DNA of 64,000 bases from Eubacterium sp. (GTDB lineage Bacteria; Bacillota; Clostridia; Lachnospirales; Lachnospiraceae). Each line of letters opens with the position of its first letter. The first letter of the stretch is position 1. The stretch spans positions 1 through 64,000 of the forward strand of contig JAGBNH010000107.1 in NCBI GenBank assembly GCA_017634475.1. Reading direction: 5' to 3'. The notes under the pieces are model-generated. The model saw only the letters and a program-made list of their open reading frames with translations, ran no database searches and was not told where the DNA came from. A program made the position numbers and the translations under genes. Of this stretch, positions 17,673-25,618 are shown in pieces.

Positions 17673-18493
17673 TGTTCGCCACCTCCGATCAGTCCGAAAT
17701 AGAAGTCCTCCAGAGATGTCTTCGCCTTATCCGTTCCCTTAACATCGATCCCGCCGTTCTTCAGCAGCTGAAGAGCCTTCTCCACATCCTCATCCGCGAT
17801 ATTGATGGATGTGATATTGTTCTGCGTCCGCATATCCTCCTGGGACATTTCCTTCATCAGGACGCCCTCATGAACGATACCAAAACGATGCGCAGTATGT
17901 TCAAGCTCACCCAGGATATGGGAGGATACAATGATAGTGGTGCCATATTCTTCATTTACACGCTGGATCATGTGACGAACATCCATGATACCCTGCGGAT
18001 CCAGACCATTTGTAGGTTCATCGAAGATCAGAAGCTCGGGATTACCGAGCATGGCATTTGCGATCCCGAGACGCTGCTTCATACCCAGCGAAAACATTTT
18101 TGCCGGTTTCAGTGCCGCATCCGTATTGAGACCCACAAGCTCCAGAACACGATCTACTTCCTTTGCGTCCCTGACGCCCTTCAATCTTCGGAAATAATCC
18201 AGATTCTGCCGCGCATTCAGGTAACCGTAGAAATTCGCTCCCACAAAGAAACCGATCCTGCTCCGATTCCGGTTATTCTCTCTGCCGGTTTTCCCTCCGA
18301 AGATGGATACGCTTCCCGCTTCAAATCGGGACAGTCCAAGCACCACCTTAAACAGAGTGGTTTTACCTGCACCGTTTTTTCCCACCAGGCCGTAGATATC
18401 CCCTTTGTTTACGGTCATGTTCACGCCCTTTAAGACCTTGTGATTCCCGTAACTTTTTTTGATATCCTTCAACTCAAGCACTACCTCACTCAA
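17669..18493 (-). CDS. ABC transporter ATP-binding protein (BcrA-like)
   Basis: The 274-residue ATPase energises the neighbouring permease. Walker A is GKNGAGKTT, the signature is FSLGMKQR (Leu in place of the usual second Ser/Gly position, as in BcrA-like proteins), Walker B is LLIFDEPTNGLDP, and the H loop is IVSSHIL. The C-terminal 60 residues vary, as in drug-type exporters. It is the first gene of a three-gene unit with a candidate promoter at 18543-18572. Confidence 0.92.
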   Translation of the reverse strand: MSEVVLELKDIKKSYGNHKVLKGVNMTVNKGDIYGLVGKNGAGKTTLFKVVLGLSRFEAGSVSIFGGKTGRENNRNRSRIGFFVGANFYGYLNARQNLDYFRRLKGVRDAKEVDRVLELVGLNTDAALKPAKMFSLGMKQRLGIANAMLGNPELLIFDEPTNGLDPQGIMDVRHMIQRVNEEYGTTIIVSSHILGELEHTAHRFGIVHEGVLMKEMSQEDMRTQNNITSINIADEDVEKALQLLKNGGIDVKGTDKAKTSLEDFYFGLIGGGEQ

Positions 18494-18542
18494 GGCTTCC
18501 TACCTCCATTTCCTGAAACTCTTTTACTTACAACCGTACATC

Positions 18543-18572
18543 ATTGTAATACATTCTTCCCACTCATGTAAA
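18543..18572 (-). promoter_or_regulatory. candidate promoter of the ABC exporter operon
   Basis: On the minus strand TTTACA (18567-18572) and TACAAT (18543-18548) are 18 bp apart, just downstream of the tsf terminator and about 50 bp before the ATPase start codon. Confidence 0.5.
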
Positions 18573-18595
18573 TGTGAAAAAAGCTTTATTTTTAT

Positions 18596-18636
18596 AAAAA
18601 ACAAGCCAGCCTTTCGTCAAGATGCGAAAAGCCGGC
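18596..18636 (-). terminator. terminator of rpsB-tsf
   Basis: On the minus strand GCCGGCTTTTCG and CGAAAGGCTGGC form a 12-bp stem with G-U pairs around an 8-nt loop, followed by TTGTTTTTT. It lies about 45 bp beyond the tsf stop codon. Confidence 0.85.
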
Positions 18637-18678
18637 CTGCATTGTTCTTAAGTATAAGTTTGATCCAACTGCTGTGGA

Positions 18679-19812
18679 TTATTTATTCATCTGAGCTGCA
18701 ACCTCAGCTGCAAAGTCCTCGTTCTTCTTCTCAAGGCCCTCTCCGGTCTCGAAACGAACGAACTTCTTGATGGAGAAGCTACATCCGTTATCCTTGGCAA
18801 CCTTCTCAACATACTGCTTAACAGACTCCTTATCCTCAGCCTTAACATAGGTCTGGTCAACCAGGCAGATCTCCTTCAGATGCTTGGAGAAACGTCCTTC
18901 AACAAGACCTGCGAAGATCTTGTTCTCCAGATACTCAGCCTTGTGCGTAGCTGCAAGATTTCTCAGAACCTGAACAGCCTGATCGGACAGGAAGTTGAAG
19001 AGATAATTCATGTTGGACTTCTTCTCTTCATAGATAGCGATATCTTCCTCTGTCCAGCCCTTGTTGTCATCGCCTTCATAAGAAGCAACCTTGTTCTGGA
19101 TAGCTTCAGCGATAACTGCATTAAGAAGCGGCTTCGGAAGAGATGCGGGATCAGCCAGAGAGCTGTCAACGATGATCTCTCTCTCCTTGTTCAGCTCAGC
19201 TGCAGAGATCTCTTCTCTCTTTACGTAGGACGGATTCATTGCAGCGATCTGCATAGCGATGTTCTTCATAGCTTCCTTGATCGCATCGCTGGGTGCATTA
19301 CACTCAGCCTCAACAAGAACGCCGATCTTTCCGCCCATGTGGATGTAGGAAACTACCACATCACCGGTAATCTTCTGGAAACGACGGATGGTCAGGTTCT
19401 CACCGATCTTAGCTACCATAGCCTTATGATGCTCTTCTACGGTTGCGGAAGAGTCAATAGCGGATGTAGCTGCAAGGAATGCCGGAACATCAGCATAATC
19501 GTTAGCATTGATCTGCTCTGCCAGACCGCTTACATAGGTCTGGAATACTTCATTCTTTGCCACGAAGTCTGTCTCGGAGTTAACCTCGATGATCGTAGCT
19601 GTCTTATCATCAGCAGAGATCACAGTAGATACGATACCCTCGGCTGCGATACGTCCTGCCTTCTTCTCAGCGGTTGCAAGACCCTTCTTACGAAGGAACT
19701 CAACTGCTGCATCAAAATCACCATTTGTCTCTGTCAGGGCCTTCTTGCAATCCATCATGCCGGCGCCTGTCATTTCGCGTAAATTCTTTACGTCTGCTGC
19801 TGTAATTGCCAT
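18679..19812 (-). CDS. tsf: translation elongation factor Ts, extended form (377 aa)
   Basis: EF-Ts exchanges GDP for GTP on EF-Tu. The N-terminal UBA-like domain (VKNLREMTGAGMMDCKKAL) and the core motif NSETDFVAKNE are standard, and the C-terminal EGRFSKHLKEICLVDQ region is recognisable. The protein is about 70-95 residues longer than common EF-Ts proteins (roughly 280-310). The extra length lies between about residues 213 and 302, where a short helical linker usually joins the two core parts. The insert is helical and charged and contains a Trp, KGWTEEDIAIYEEKK. The frame is intact. It follows rpsB in the usual two-gene operon, with a degenerate dispersed repeat between them. Confidence 0.93.
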   Translation of the reverse strand: MAITAADVKNLREMTGAGMMDCKKALTETNGDFDAAVEFLRKKGLATAEKKAGRIAAEGIVSTVISADDKTATIIEVNSETDFVAKNEVFQTYVSGLAEQINANDYADVPAFLAATSAIDSSATVEEHHKAMVAKIGENLTIRRFQKITGDVVVSYIHMGGKIGVLVEAECNAPSDAIKEAMKNIAMQIAAMNPSYVKREEISAAELNKEREIIVDSSLADPASLPKPLLNAVIAEAIQNKVASYEGDDNKGWTEEDIAIYEEKKSNMNYLFNFLSDQAVQVLRNLAATHKAEYLENKIFAGLVEGRFSKHLKEICLVDQTYVKAEDKESVKQYVEKVAKDNGCSFSIKKFVRFETGEGLEKKNEDFAAEVAAQMNK

Positions 19813-19833
19813 AATTCTTTCTCCTATTATTAT

Positions 19834-19861
19834 AAGATTCTTCGCTTCGCTCAGAATGACA
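19834..19861. repeat. dispersed intergenic repeat, short copy
   Basis: AAGATTCTTCG-CTTCG-CTCAGAATGACAC in the gap between rpsB and tsf. It matches the family consensus except that GATCCTTCG is GATTCTTCG and AGGATGAC is AGAATGAC; these two changes keep the arms complementary. Confidence 0.75.
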
Positions 19862-19865
19862 CTGA

Positions 19866-20612
19866 TTACTCTTCTACTGCCTCAGCTGCCTCTTCTGCAA
19901 CTTCCTCAGCTTCTACGGACTCAGCGTCAGCGCCCTGGTTAGCTTCGATCACTGCGTCAGCGAGCTTGGATACGATCAGCTTTACGGCACGGATAGCATC
20001 ATCGTTACCGGGGATCACATAATCCAGCTCTTCCGGATCACAGTTTGTATCAGCAATACCTACAAGCGGGATGCCCAGTGCGTGAGCTTCCTGGATGCAG
20101 ATGTGCTCCTTGCGGGGATCAACTACGAAGATCATATCCGGCAGGCGCTTCATCTCCTTGATGCCGCCGATGTTCTTCTGAAGCTTCTCCATTTCCTTCT
20201 TGATCTTGATGACTTCCTTCTTGGGGAGTACATCAAATGTTCCGTCTTCAGCCATGGTCTCGTACTTCTTCAGTGTCTCAACACGGGACTTGATGGTCTT
20301 GAAGTTTGTCAGCATACCACCCAGCCATCTCTCGTTTACGAAGTACATACCGCAACGCTCAGCTTCTGTCTGGATAGAATCCTGTGCCTGCTTCTTGGTA
20401 CCAACGAAAAGGATCTTTCCTCCGTCAGCAACAGTATCAAATACTGCCTTGTAAGCCTCGTCCATCTTAACAACGGACTTCTGCAGGTCAATGATGTGGA
20501 TCCCGTTACGCTCAGTATAGATATACTCAGCCATCTTGGGGTTCCAACGTCTTGTCTGGTGTCCAAAATGAACACCTGCCTCGAGTAACTGCTTCATGGA
20601 AATAACGCTCAT
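19866..20612 (-). CDS. rpsB: 30S ribosomal protein S2
   Basis: S2 binds the 30S head-body junction late in assembly. The 248-residue protein shows the usual [19 protein letters not shown] start, the central [11 protein letters not shown] and the [19 protein letters not shown] motif, plus an acidic Glu/Ala-rich tail. The ATG has an AGGAGG site. Its leader of about 110 nt contains two adjacent palindromes that may regulate the rpsB-tsf unit. Confidence 0.97.
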   Translation of the reverse strand: MSVISMKQLLEAGVHFGHQTRRWNPKMAEYIYTERNGIHIIDLQKSVVKMDEAYKAVFDTVADGGKILFVGTKKQAQDSIQTEAERCGMYFVNERWLGGMLTNFKTIKSRVETLKKYETMAEDGTFDVLPKKEVIKIKKEMEKLQKNIGGIKEMKRLPDMIFVVDPRKEHICIQEAHALGIPLVGIADTNCDPEELDYVIPGNDDAIRAVKLIVSKLADAVIEANQGADAESVEAEEVAEEAAEAVEE

Positions 20613-20652
20613 TTTTCTACCTCCTGGTTTTCGCGTCTTCTGCAGGATCTTT

Positions 20653-20680
20653 TTTACGGCCGTAAACCTGTGAGCACAGG
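20653..20680 (-). promoter_or_regulatory. two adjacent hairpins in the rpsB leader
   Basis: TTTACGGCCGTAAA (20653-20666) is a perfect 14-bp palindrome and abuts CCTGTG-AG-CACAGG (20667-20680). Both lie in the transcribed leader between the promoter and the rpsB start. S2 autoregulates its leader in other bacteria, so this may be a regulatory structure; that is an inference. Confidence 0.45.
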
Positions 20681-20723
20681 CACCAGCGTCCGAGAATCCC
20701 GCATGATTTTTAGCACAACGGAC

Positions 20724-20752
20724 AGTTTAGCATAAAGAAACGGCCATTGCAA
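20724..20752 (-). promoter_or_regulatory. sigma-A-type promoter of rpsB-tsf
   Basis: On the minus strand TTGCAA (20747-20752) and TAAACT (20724-20729) are separated by exactly 17 bp, about 110 bp upstream of the rpsB start codon. Confidence 0.7.
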
Positions 20753-20828
20753 GGGGATTTTTATTTTCTTTTTCCTACTATAAACGTTTTCTGTCTGTCG
20801 TCATCCGACTTTCCTGTTTTCCTGTATG

Positions 20829-21728
20829 TCATCCCTCCCCATGATCTGTCATGTAGAGTTTCCGGACCGCATACTCCCTCACCCGGTCAGGAAGGTGTTT
20901 CAGGGCAAAACCTGCAAGCTTACAGGATCTTCCGCAGATGATATGGGCTTTGGGATGATCGCTTTTTGAGCATTTGAGGATGGCCATTGCCACATTTTCC
21001 GCCGGATCCCCATTCATTTCATCCCGGGCCATCACCTTCACCGCATGTTCCACCGCATCCTTATAGACTGAGTCTTCCGGAAGAAAGGTCTCCCGGTTTG
21101 CGGCGAATCCGGTCTTCGTATCTCCCGGTTCAATGATGCTCACATCAATATCATAGGGCTTAAGCTCGATCCGCAAAGCGTCGGTATAGGCCTCCAGGGC
21201 GTATTTACTTGAGGAGTAATGGCTCTGCATGGGGATGGCCACTCTTCCACCCAGGGATCCCACGATAATGATCTTTCCGTACATCCGTTCCCGCATGGGA
21301 GGCAGCGCAGCGGATACCACCCGGAGAACGCCGTAGTAATTTACATCCATCTGCCGTTTTACCAGATCGATGGGTACCTCCTCTGCCGAACCGGCGATGC
21401 CCATGCCGGCAGCCAGTACAAGGATATCCAGGGGGCCGATCTTCTTCATGCCCCTTCTTACCGAATCATCGTCCGTCACGTCCATGGGAAGATACCGGAG
21501 TATTCCTCCCCGCTTATATCTCCTGCTTCCCGGCTTCACACTGCGGGAAACGCCGTAAACCTCGTAGCCGCCCCTGGCAAAAAGCTCTGCCGTGGCTTTG
21601 CCGATGCCGGAGGATACGCCGGTGACAAGGACCTTCGGAGCGCCTGCCAAAGGCTTTATCTTCCGCTCTGCAGCTTCTTGCAGATCTGCGTCAGCTCTCT
21701 GCTCTATTTCTTCTTTCGCATTGTTCAT
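20829..21728 (-). CDS. short-chain dehydrogenase/reductase (SDR) family protein
   Basis: A 299-residue NAD(P)-dependent oxidoreductase. The cofactor motif is TGVSSGIG, followed by a basic SRSVKPGSRR stretch that suggests NADPH. NxAG appears as LAAGMG, and the catalytic Tyr-Lys pair is in YSSSKYALE (YxxxK). The substrate is unknown. The frame is open to 21773, but the ATG at 21728 has GAGGAA at good spacing and leaves RNase G without a long overlap. It follows the RNase G gene and ends the unit. Confidence 0.88.
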   Translation of the reverse strand: MNNAKEEIEQRADADLQEAAERKIKPLAGAPKVLVTGVSSGIGKATAELFARGGYEVYGVSRSVKPGSRRYKRGGILRYLPMDVTDDDSVRRGMKKIGPLDILVLAAGMGIAGSAEEVPIDLVKRQMDVNYYGVLRVVSAALPPMRERMYGKIIIVGSLGGRVAIPMQSHYSSSKYALEAYTDALRIELKPYDIDVSIIEPGDTKTGFAANRETFLPEDSVYKDAVEHAVKVMARDEMNGDPAENVAMAILKCSKSDHPKAHIICGRSCKLAGFALKHLPDRVREYAVRKLYMTDHGEG

Positions 21729-21750
21729 GCCGTCATTTCCTCTCATAGAT

Positions 21751-22956
21751 TCAGGATCTCCTGTGGAAATCAAGCTGTTCCTCCAGGGGAGCGTCCTTTT
21801 TCCGTCTGGTCATTTCCACCAGCCCCAGCTTCGTCATATCCACCACATGAACATCCACCGAATCCGGGGCAACTACCCTTCTTAAATACTTTAGCAGCTC
21901 ACGGTTGGATCCTTCATCCCGCATACTGATAAAATCCACGATGATGATACCGGAGATATTTCTTAACCGGAGGAGTCTTGCGATCTCATCCGCCGCCAGG
22001 CAATTTTCCTTAAGCGCCTGTTCTTCATGATCCTTTCCCCGGATGGATTTCCCGGAATTCACATCGATCACGGTCATGGCTTCGGTACGCTCGATATAGA
22101 GATACCCTCCATCCTTAAGAAATACCTTTCTGGCCAGCGCCTTCTCCAGTAATACAGGGATGTTGAAGGTAACCAGAGGGCTGCCTTCCTTTTCCGTGAT
22201 CCGGTGAAGCACTACGCGATCCTTCAGTCCGATGCCGGAGGCATCAAAGTCCAGATCCGTATGGATCGCAGCCGCTTCGTACTCTCTCTTCTGCAGGATC
22301 TCTCTTACCTTTGCTTCCGGTGTAAGCTCGGGACGATACAGCACTTTATATTCCGGCGTTGTTTCCGCCCGTTTGATGAGATCCTTCAACCGGCTCAATA
22401 AAGACGATGTCTCCTCACGCAGTACTTCTTCCGCTGCGTCCTTTGCCGAGGTCCTGACGATCACACCAAACTCCGGTGAATCCTTCAGAATATCCTGCAG
22501 GATCTCCTGCAGCCTTTCCCGTTCCTCAGGATCCGTGATCTTCCTGGAGATCCCAATGGTTCCGGTCCGGTTCAGGATCACGTAGCTTCCGTTAAGGGAA
22601 ATGTTCACCGTTGCTTCATATTGCTTCTTCTTCTGCGCCTCGGCGGAGATCTGTACCAGAAGCACATCCCCGGGAACCGGCACATTTCCTTTTTTCCTTT
22701 TTCTGAGGATGATCTCCCTGCCGTTCATATCCGACAGCCTGAGGAACAGCGGCGTCTGTTCGGGTCCTATGAGGAAGGCGCCGTCAATGGCCGGGATCAC
22801 CTTATCCACCACAGCGGTGCAGATCTCTCCCGTCCGCTGCTTCGGCTCATTTTCCGGGCAAGAAAAGAAATGGGCCTCTGTCAGGCACATATCCTCAAAC
22901 AGAAAGCCCATTTTTTTGTTATCATAGGTTGTGTAAATGTAATCCAGCTTATTCAT
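21751..22956 (-). CDS. rng: ribonuclease G/E family endoribonuclease
   Basis: A single-strand-specific endoribonuclease involved in rRNA and mRNA processing. At 401 residues it is a short RNase G-type protein without the RNase E scaffold. It has an S1-like N-terminal part (AIDGAFLIG), the DNase I-like catalytic region with metal ligands in TVIDVNSGKS and IIIVDFISM, and lacks the usual C-terminal zinc-link cysteine pair and small domain. The related gene block in Clostridia pairs RNase G with the TIGR03960 and TIGR03936 genes found here at 24.6-27.5 kb. It follows the zinc-ribbon gene by 9 bp. Confidence 0.9.
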   Translation of the reverse strand: MNKLDYIYTTYDNKKMGFLFEDMCLTEAHFFSCPENEPKQRTGEICTAVVDKVIPAIDGAFLIGPEQTPLFLRLSDMNGREIILRKRKKGNVPVPGDVLLVQISAEAQKKKQYEATVNISLNGSYVILNRTGTIGISRKITDPEERERLQEILQDILKDSPEFGVIVRTSAKDAAEEVLREETSSLLSRLKDLIKRAETTPEYKVLYRPELTPEAKVREILQKREYEAAAIHTDLDFDASGIGLKDRVVLHRITEKEGSPLVTFNIPVLLEKALARKVFLKDGGYLYIERTEAMTVIDVNSGKSIRGKDHEEQALKENCLAADEIARLLRLRNISGIIIVDFISMRDEGSNRELLKYLRRVVAPDSVDVHVVDMTKLGLVEMTRRKKDAPLEEQLDFHRRS

Positions 22957-22965
22957 GCTCTGTCA

Positions 22966-23145
22966 TTATCTTCTGTGCTTTACCACAAAAACTTTTCCGC
23001 AGTAATTGCAGACATACTTTATCCCACGTCCATCATCCCCCGAGCCCTTCAGGCTGTCTGCCGTAGCCGGAGAAACGTCCTTTGCGTCACAATAAGGGCA
23101 GAACGTCCCGTCACTCTCTTTTTTGAATAAATCAAACAATCCCAT
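22966..23145 (-). CDS. small zinc-ribbon protein (59 aa)
   Basis: Found by translating the 310-bp gap between RNase G and the NlpC/P60 gene. The 59-residue product starts MGLFDLFKKE, has one zinc-ribbon pair of knuckles (FCPYC at residues 15-19 and VCNYCG at 45-50) and a basic tail. The ATG has AAGGAGG 8 nt upstream, a very strong site. A well-formed promoter lies just before it, and the stop codon is 9 bp before the RNase G start. The MGLFDLF start is common among small clostridial zinc-ribbon proteins. The function is unknown. Confidence 0.8.
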   Translation of the reverse strand: MGLFDLFKKESDGTFCPYCDAKDVSPATADSLKGSGDDGRGIKYVCNYCGKVFVVKHRR

Positions 23146-23188
23146 TCCATGAGCCTCCTTCCTTGCCGGTCATTCTACAGTTAATTCA

Positions 23189-23217
23189 ATCATAAGCACT
23201 CCTGGGGCAAAAGTCAA
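23189..23217 (-). promoter_or_regulatory. sigma-A-type promoter of the zinc-ribbon / RNase G unit
   Basis: On the minus strand TTGACT (23212-23217) and TATGAT (23189-23194) are separated by exactly 17 bp, about 45 bp upstream of the zinc-ribbon start. Confidence 0.75.
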
Positions 23218-23265
23218 CAAGGAACCGCGTTTGCCAACCCTGCGAAAGCCTTCCCGATCTACCTT

Positions 23266-24603
23266 TTACTCAAATGGACGTGCCACCCCGTAGATGGCGG
23301 TATGGGGTTCGTCGGTGACCCCATACTTGTCGGTTACGGCAGGCGGCCAGGATTCGATCACCTTGCCGTTCCCCAGGTAGATGGCCACATGAATGATGAT
23401 GCTGCCCTTGGGATTCTTATAGAAGATCAGATCGCCGCGCTTACGCTCCGAATAGGGGACGTGACGCATTTCCACCTGGTTGTACAGTGTCCGGGAATCG
23501 TATTCATTCTCCGGCAGCGCATGATGCTTCGGCGTAGCCGGCGAAGGATCGAAGCCTGCTGCATAGAGACACTGCATCACCAGTCCGCTACAGTCCGCAT
23601 ACTGCCCCGGAGCCTGGGATTTACAGATCTTGTAGGTGGTTCCCGCATTTTTATAATCATAGGCCCTTTTGATCATTGCCTCGATCCGCTCCTCAGGAGT
23701 GTTCAGATTTCCGGCATACATGGGGCTGATGTAGTAGCCCGGCATGGAAACAAGCCTGGGCGCTTCTTTAGTTTCCTTATCCACCATTCCGTTTTTCTTA
23801 AAATGATAATAGGTTTCATCCCGGTATAACCAGCCGTCGGAAACCATTCGTCCGTATGGATCCAGAAGGTATTTCTTCCCCAGGTCCGTGATCCAGCCGG
23901 TCTGCATGCGCCCCGACTGATCCAGATACTGCCAGCAGTCATCCGTATAGATCCAGCCGGTCTGCATCACGCCGTTCTCATTCAGGTAATAGCTCCCATT
24001 CTTTAAGATCAGCCACCCCTGTGCCATGATCCCGTCAGAGTCAAAATAATACCATTTTCCCCGGATCTGCTCCCACCCGGTCCGCATCACACCATTGCTT
24101 CGGAAATAGTACCAGTTTCCGTCCTGCGTGAACCACCCGGTAAGCATCCTTCCGGTTTCGTCCAGGTAGTATTTACTCCCGGAAAGGGTTAACCACCCGG
24201 TCTGCATCTCACCGCTCTCACTGAAATAATACCAGCGGCTGCCTACCCTGAACCATCCGGTGGCCATGGCTCCGCTGCCGCGAAGGTAGTACCACCGGGA
24301 TCTGTACTGCAGCCAGCCGGTCTGCATCCTGCCCGACCTTCCGAAATAGTACCAGGTATCGTTAAACCAGTACCATCCGGTATGGGGGTTACCTTCTCCA
24401 TCCAGAAGATACCATCCGTCCTCGATCTGCTCCCAGTGATCCCCGGTATCCTCTCCCGGAGCATATGCAGGCCCGGCAGATTCGGAAAGCACATTTTCCT
24501 GCAGTTCTTCCGCATTTACCGGAACAGCCTGTCCGAGAAAAGAAGCAGCCAGCACCCCCAGCAGCATAGCTCTTCCAAGTTTATTCTTCTTCCCTTTACG
24601 CAT
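23266..24603 (-). CDS. secreted cell-wall-binding NlpC/P60 peptidoglycan hydrolase
   Basis: A 445-residue exported protein. It has a basic N-terminus and a signal peptide ending near PVNAEE (about residue 32). Then come about ten choline-binding-like repeats of about 20-22 residues (pattern WYYF...G.M.TGW) from about 55 to 275, and a C-terminal NlpC/P60 domain. The hydrolase has its catalytic Cys in ADCSGLV and the His in IHVAIYLG. Such enzymes cut the D-Glu to diamino-acid bond of stem peptides. The ATG at 24603 has GGAGG 8 nt upstream; an earlier in-frame start lacks one. The gene sits between the TIGR03936 gene and the zinc-ribbon/RNase G pair, an unusual position. Confidence 0.92.
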   Translation of the reverse strand: MRKGKKNKLGRAMLLGVLAASFLGQAVPVNAEELQENVLSESAGPAYAPGEDTGDHWEQIEDGWYLLDGEGNPHTGWYWFNDTWYYFGRSGRMQTGWLQYRSRWYYLRGSGAMATGWFRVGSRWYYFSESGEMQTGWLTLSGSKYYLDETGRMLTGWFTQDGNWYYFRSNGVMRTGWEQIRGKWYYFDSDGIMAQGWLILKNGSYYLNENGVMQTGWIYTDDCWQYLDQSGRMQTGWITDLGKKYLLDPYGRMVSDGWLYRDETYYHFKKNGMVDKETKEAPRLVSMPGYYISPMYAGNLNTPEERIEAMIKRAYDYKNAGTTYKICKSQAPGQYADCSGLVMQCLYAAGFDPSPATPKHHALPENEYDSRTLYNQVEMRHVPYSERKRGDLIFYKNPKGSIIIHVAIYLGNGKVIESWPPAVTDKYGVTDEPHTAIYGVARPFE

Positions 24604-24653
24604 CTCTAAATCCTCCACTTTTGGGGTCTTCCCTCCTACGACGGGTAATCCTG

Positions 24654-25373
24654 TCAGAAGGAACGATCTCCCGCTTCGATCAGCGCAGCAAACCTTCCGG
24701 GTTCCTCCGCATCCATATAGGTTTCCAGTCTGAGGATATCGTAATGAAAACGATCATAAGTTATATCCAATCTGCGGCACACCTCGGAAAGCACCTGCTC
24801 CGGCCGGAGATTCACCTTGCTTCCCGCTGCCAGCAGCATATAGACAGAGCCGTCGATCCGGTACTCCAGCTCATGGATCATGGGGCGGATATCCGTCGGT
24901 TCCTCCCTGGTCTTGGTCTTCTTCACCACAACGATCTCCCCGGCATTGAAGAGCTCCAGCATCTTATCCGGGAACTGCTCCTCCCAGGCCTTACCGATCT
25001 CCGTCCTTCCCTTGCCGGTAAGGGTGATCTGATAGGAGGAGGCTGTAACCGCCGCCATGGAATTCAGGGCTCTGTCCGGCAGGATCGCTGCATCATGAAC
25101 AGCCATATAGGGCGTTCCCACTTCATTCAAACGGGCAACGAAAGCATCATGGGACGGCAGGGAGTTAAACTCCGCATCGAAGTACTCCGCTTCCGAGGTC
25201 AGCATCAGGGGCATGGGCGCCGCAAAAGAAATGACCTGATGGGGACTTAAGCCTGTACTGTAGGCGATATCCAGCCCTGCTCTGCGGATGCTTTTCTGGA
25301 AATACCGCATCACATCCAGATGACTGATGAATTTTAACGGGCCGGTCTTGGCATATTTGACACGAACCTTCAT
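24654..25373 (-). CDS. TIGR03936 / DUF2344 radical SAM-associated protein
   Basis: A 239-residue protein of the DUF2344 family, which nearly always sits beside or is fused to a TIGR03960 radical SAM protein, as here. The N-terminal VKYAKTGPLKFISHLDVMR and LSPHQVISFAAPMPLM are typical. The function is uncertain; proposals link the pair to RNA or tRNA modification. The ATG at 25373 has AAGGAG 9 nt upstream; an ATG further upstream would overlap the repeat block. It follows the partner gene by about 240 bp of repeats. Confidence 0.88.
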   Translation of the reverse strand: MKVRVKYAKTGPLKFISHLDVMRYFQKSIRRAGLDIAYSTGLSPHQVISFAAPMPLMLTSEAEYFDAEFNSLPSHDAFVARLNEVGTPYMAVHDAAILPDRALNSMAAVTASSYQITLTGKGRTEIGKAWEEQFPDKMLELFNAGEIVVVKKTKTREEPTDIRPMIHELEYRIDGSVYMLLAAGSKVNLRPEQVLSEVCRRLDITYDRFHYDILRLETYMDAEEPGRFAALIEAGDRSF

Positions 25374-25420
25374 GTGTGGTTCTCCTTGTTTTCGTTTTAT
25401 ATGATCATTGTCAGCTATGG

Positions 25421-25618
25421 CCACGGGATCCTTCGCATCGCTCAGGATGACAGACCTTCTGTCATTCTGAGGCCGTCAGGCCGAAGAATCTTCTGGCTCG
25501 TCCACGGGATCCTTCGCTTCGCTCAGGATGACATGCGTGTCATTCTGAGGCCGTCAGGCCGAAAAATCTTCTGGCTCGTCCACGGGATCCTTCGTTTCAC
25601 TCAGGATGACAGACTTTA
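25421..25618. repeat. tandem block of the dispersed repeat (about 2.4 units, period 78-81 bp)
   Basis: The block begins CCACGGGATCCTTCG at 25421, 25502 and 25580. Each full unit pairs a direct core (GATCCTTCG...CTCAGGATGACA) with an inverted core (TGTCATTCTGAG...CGAAGAATC) whose centre is GCCGTCAGGC, then TTCTGGCTCGT. The last unit stops exactly at the stop codon of the TIGR03960 gene. It fills the gap between the two partner genes. Confidence 0.85.

Noticed and set aside
23800..24450. The regular repeats as a CRISPR array
   Set aside because: They are coding repeats of about 60-66 bp in frame and encode choline-binding-like modules.
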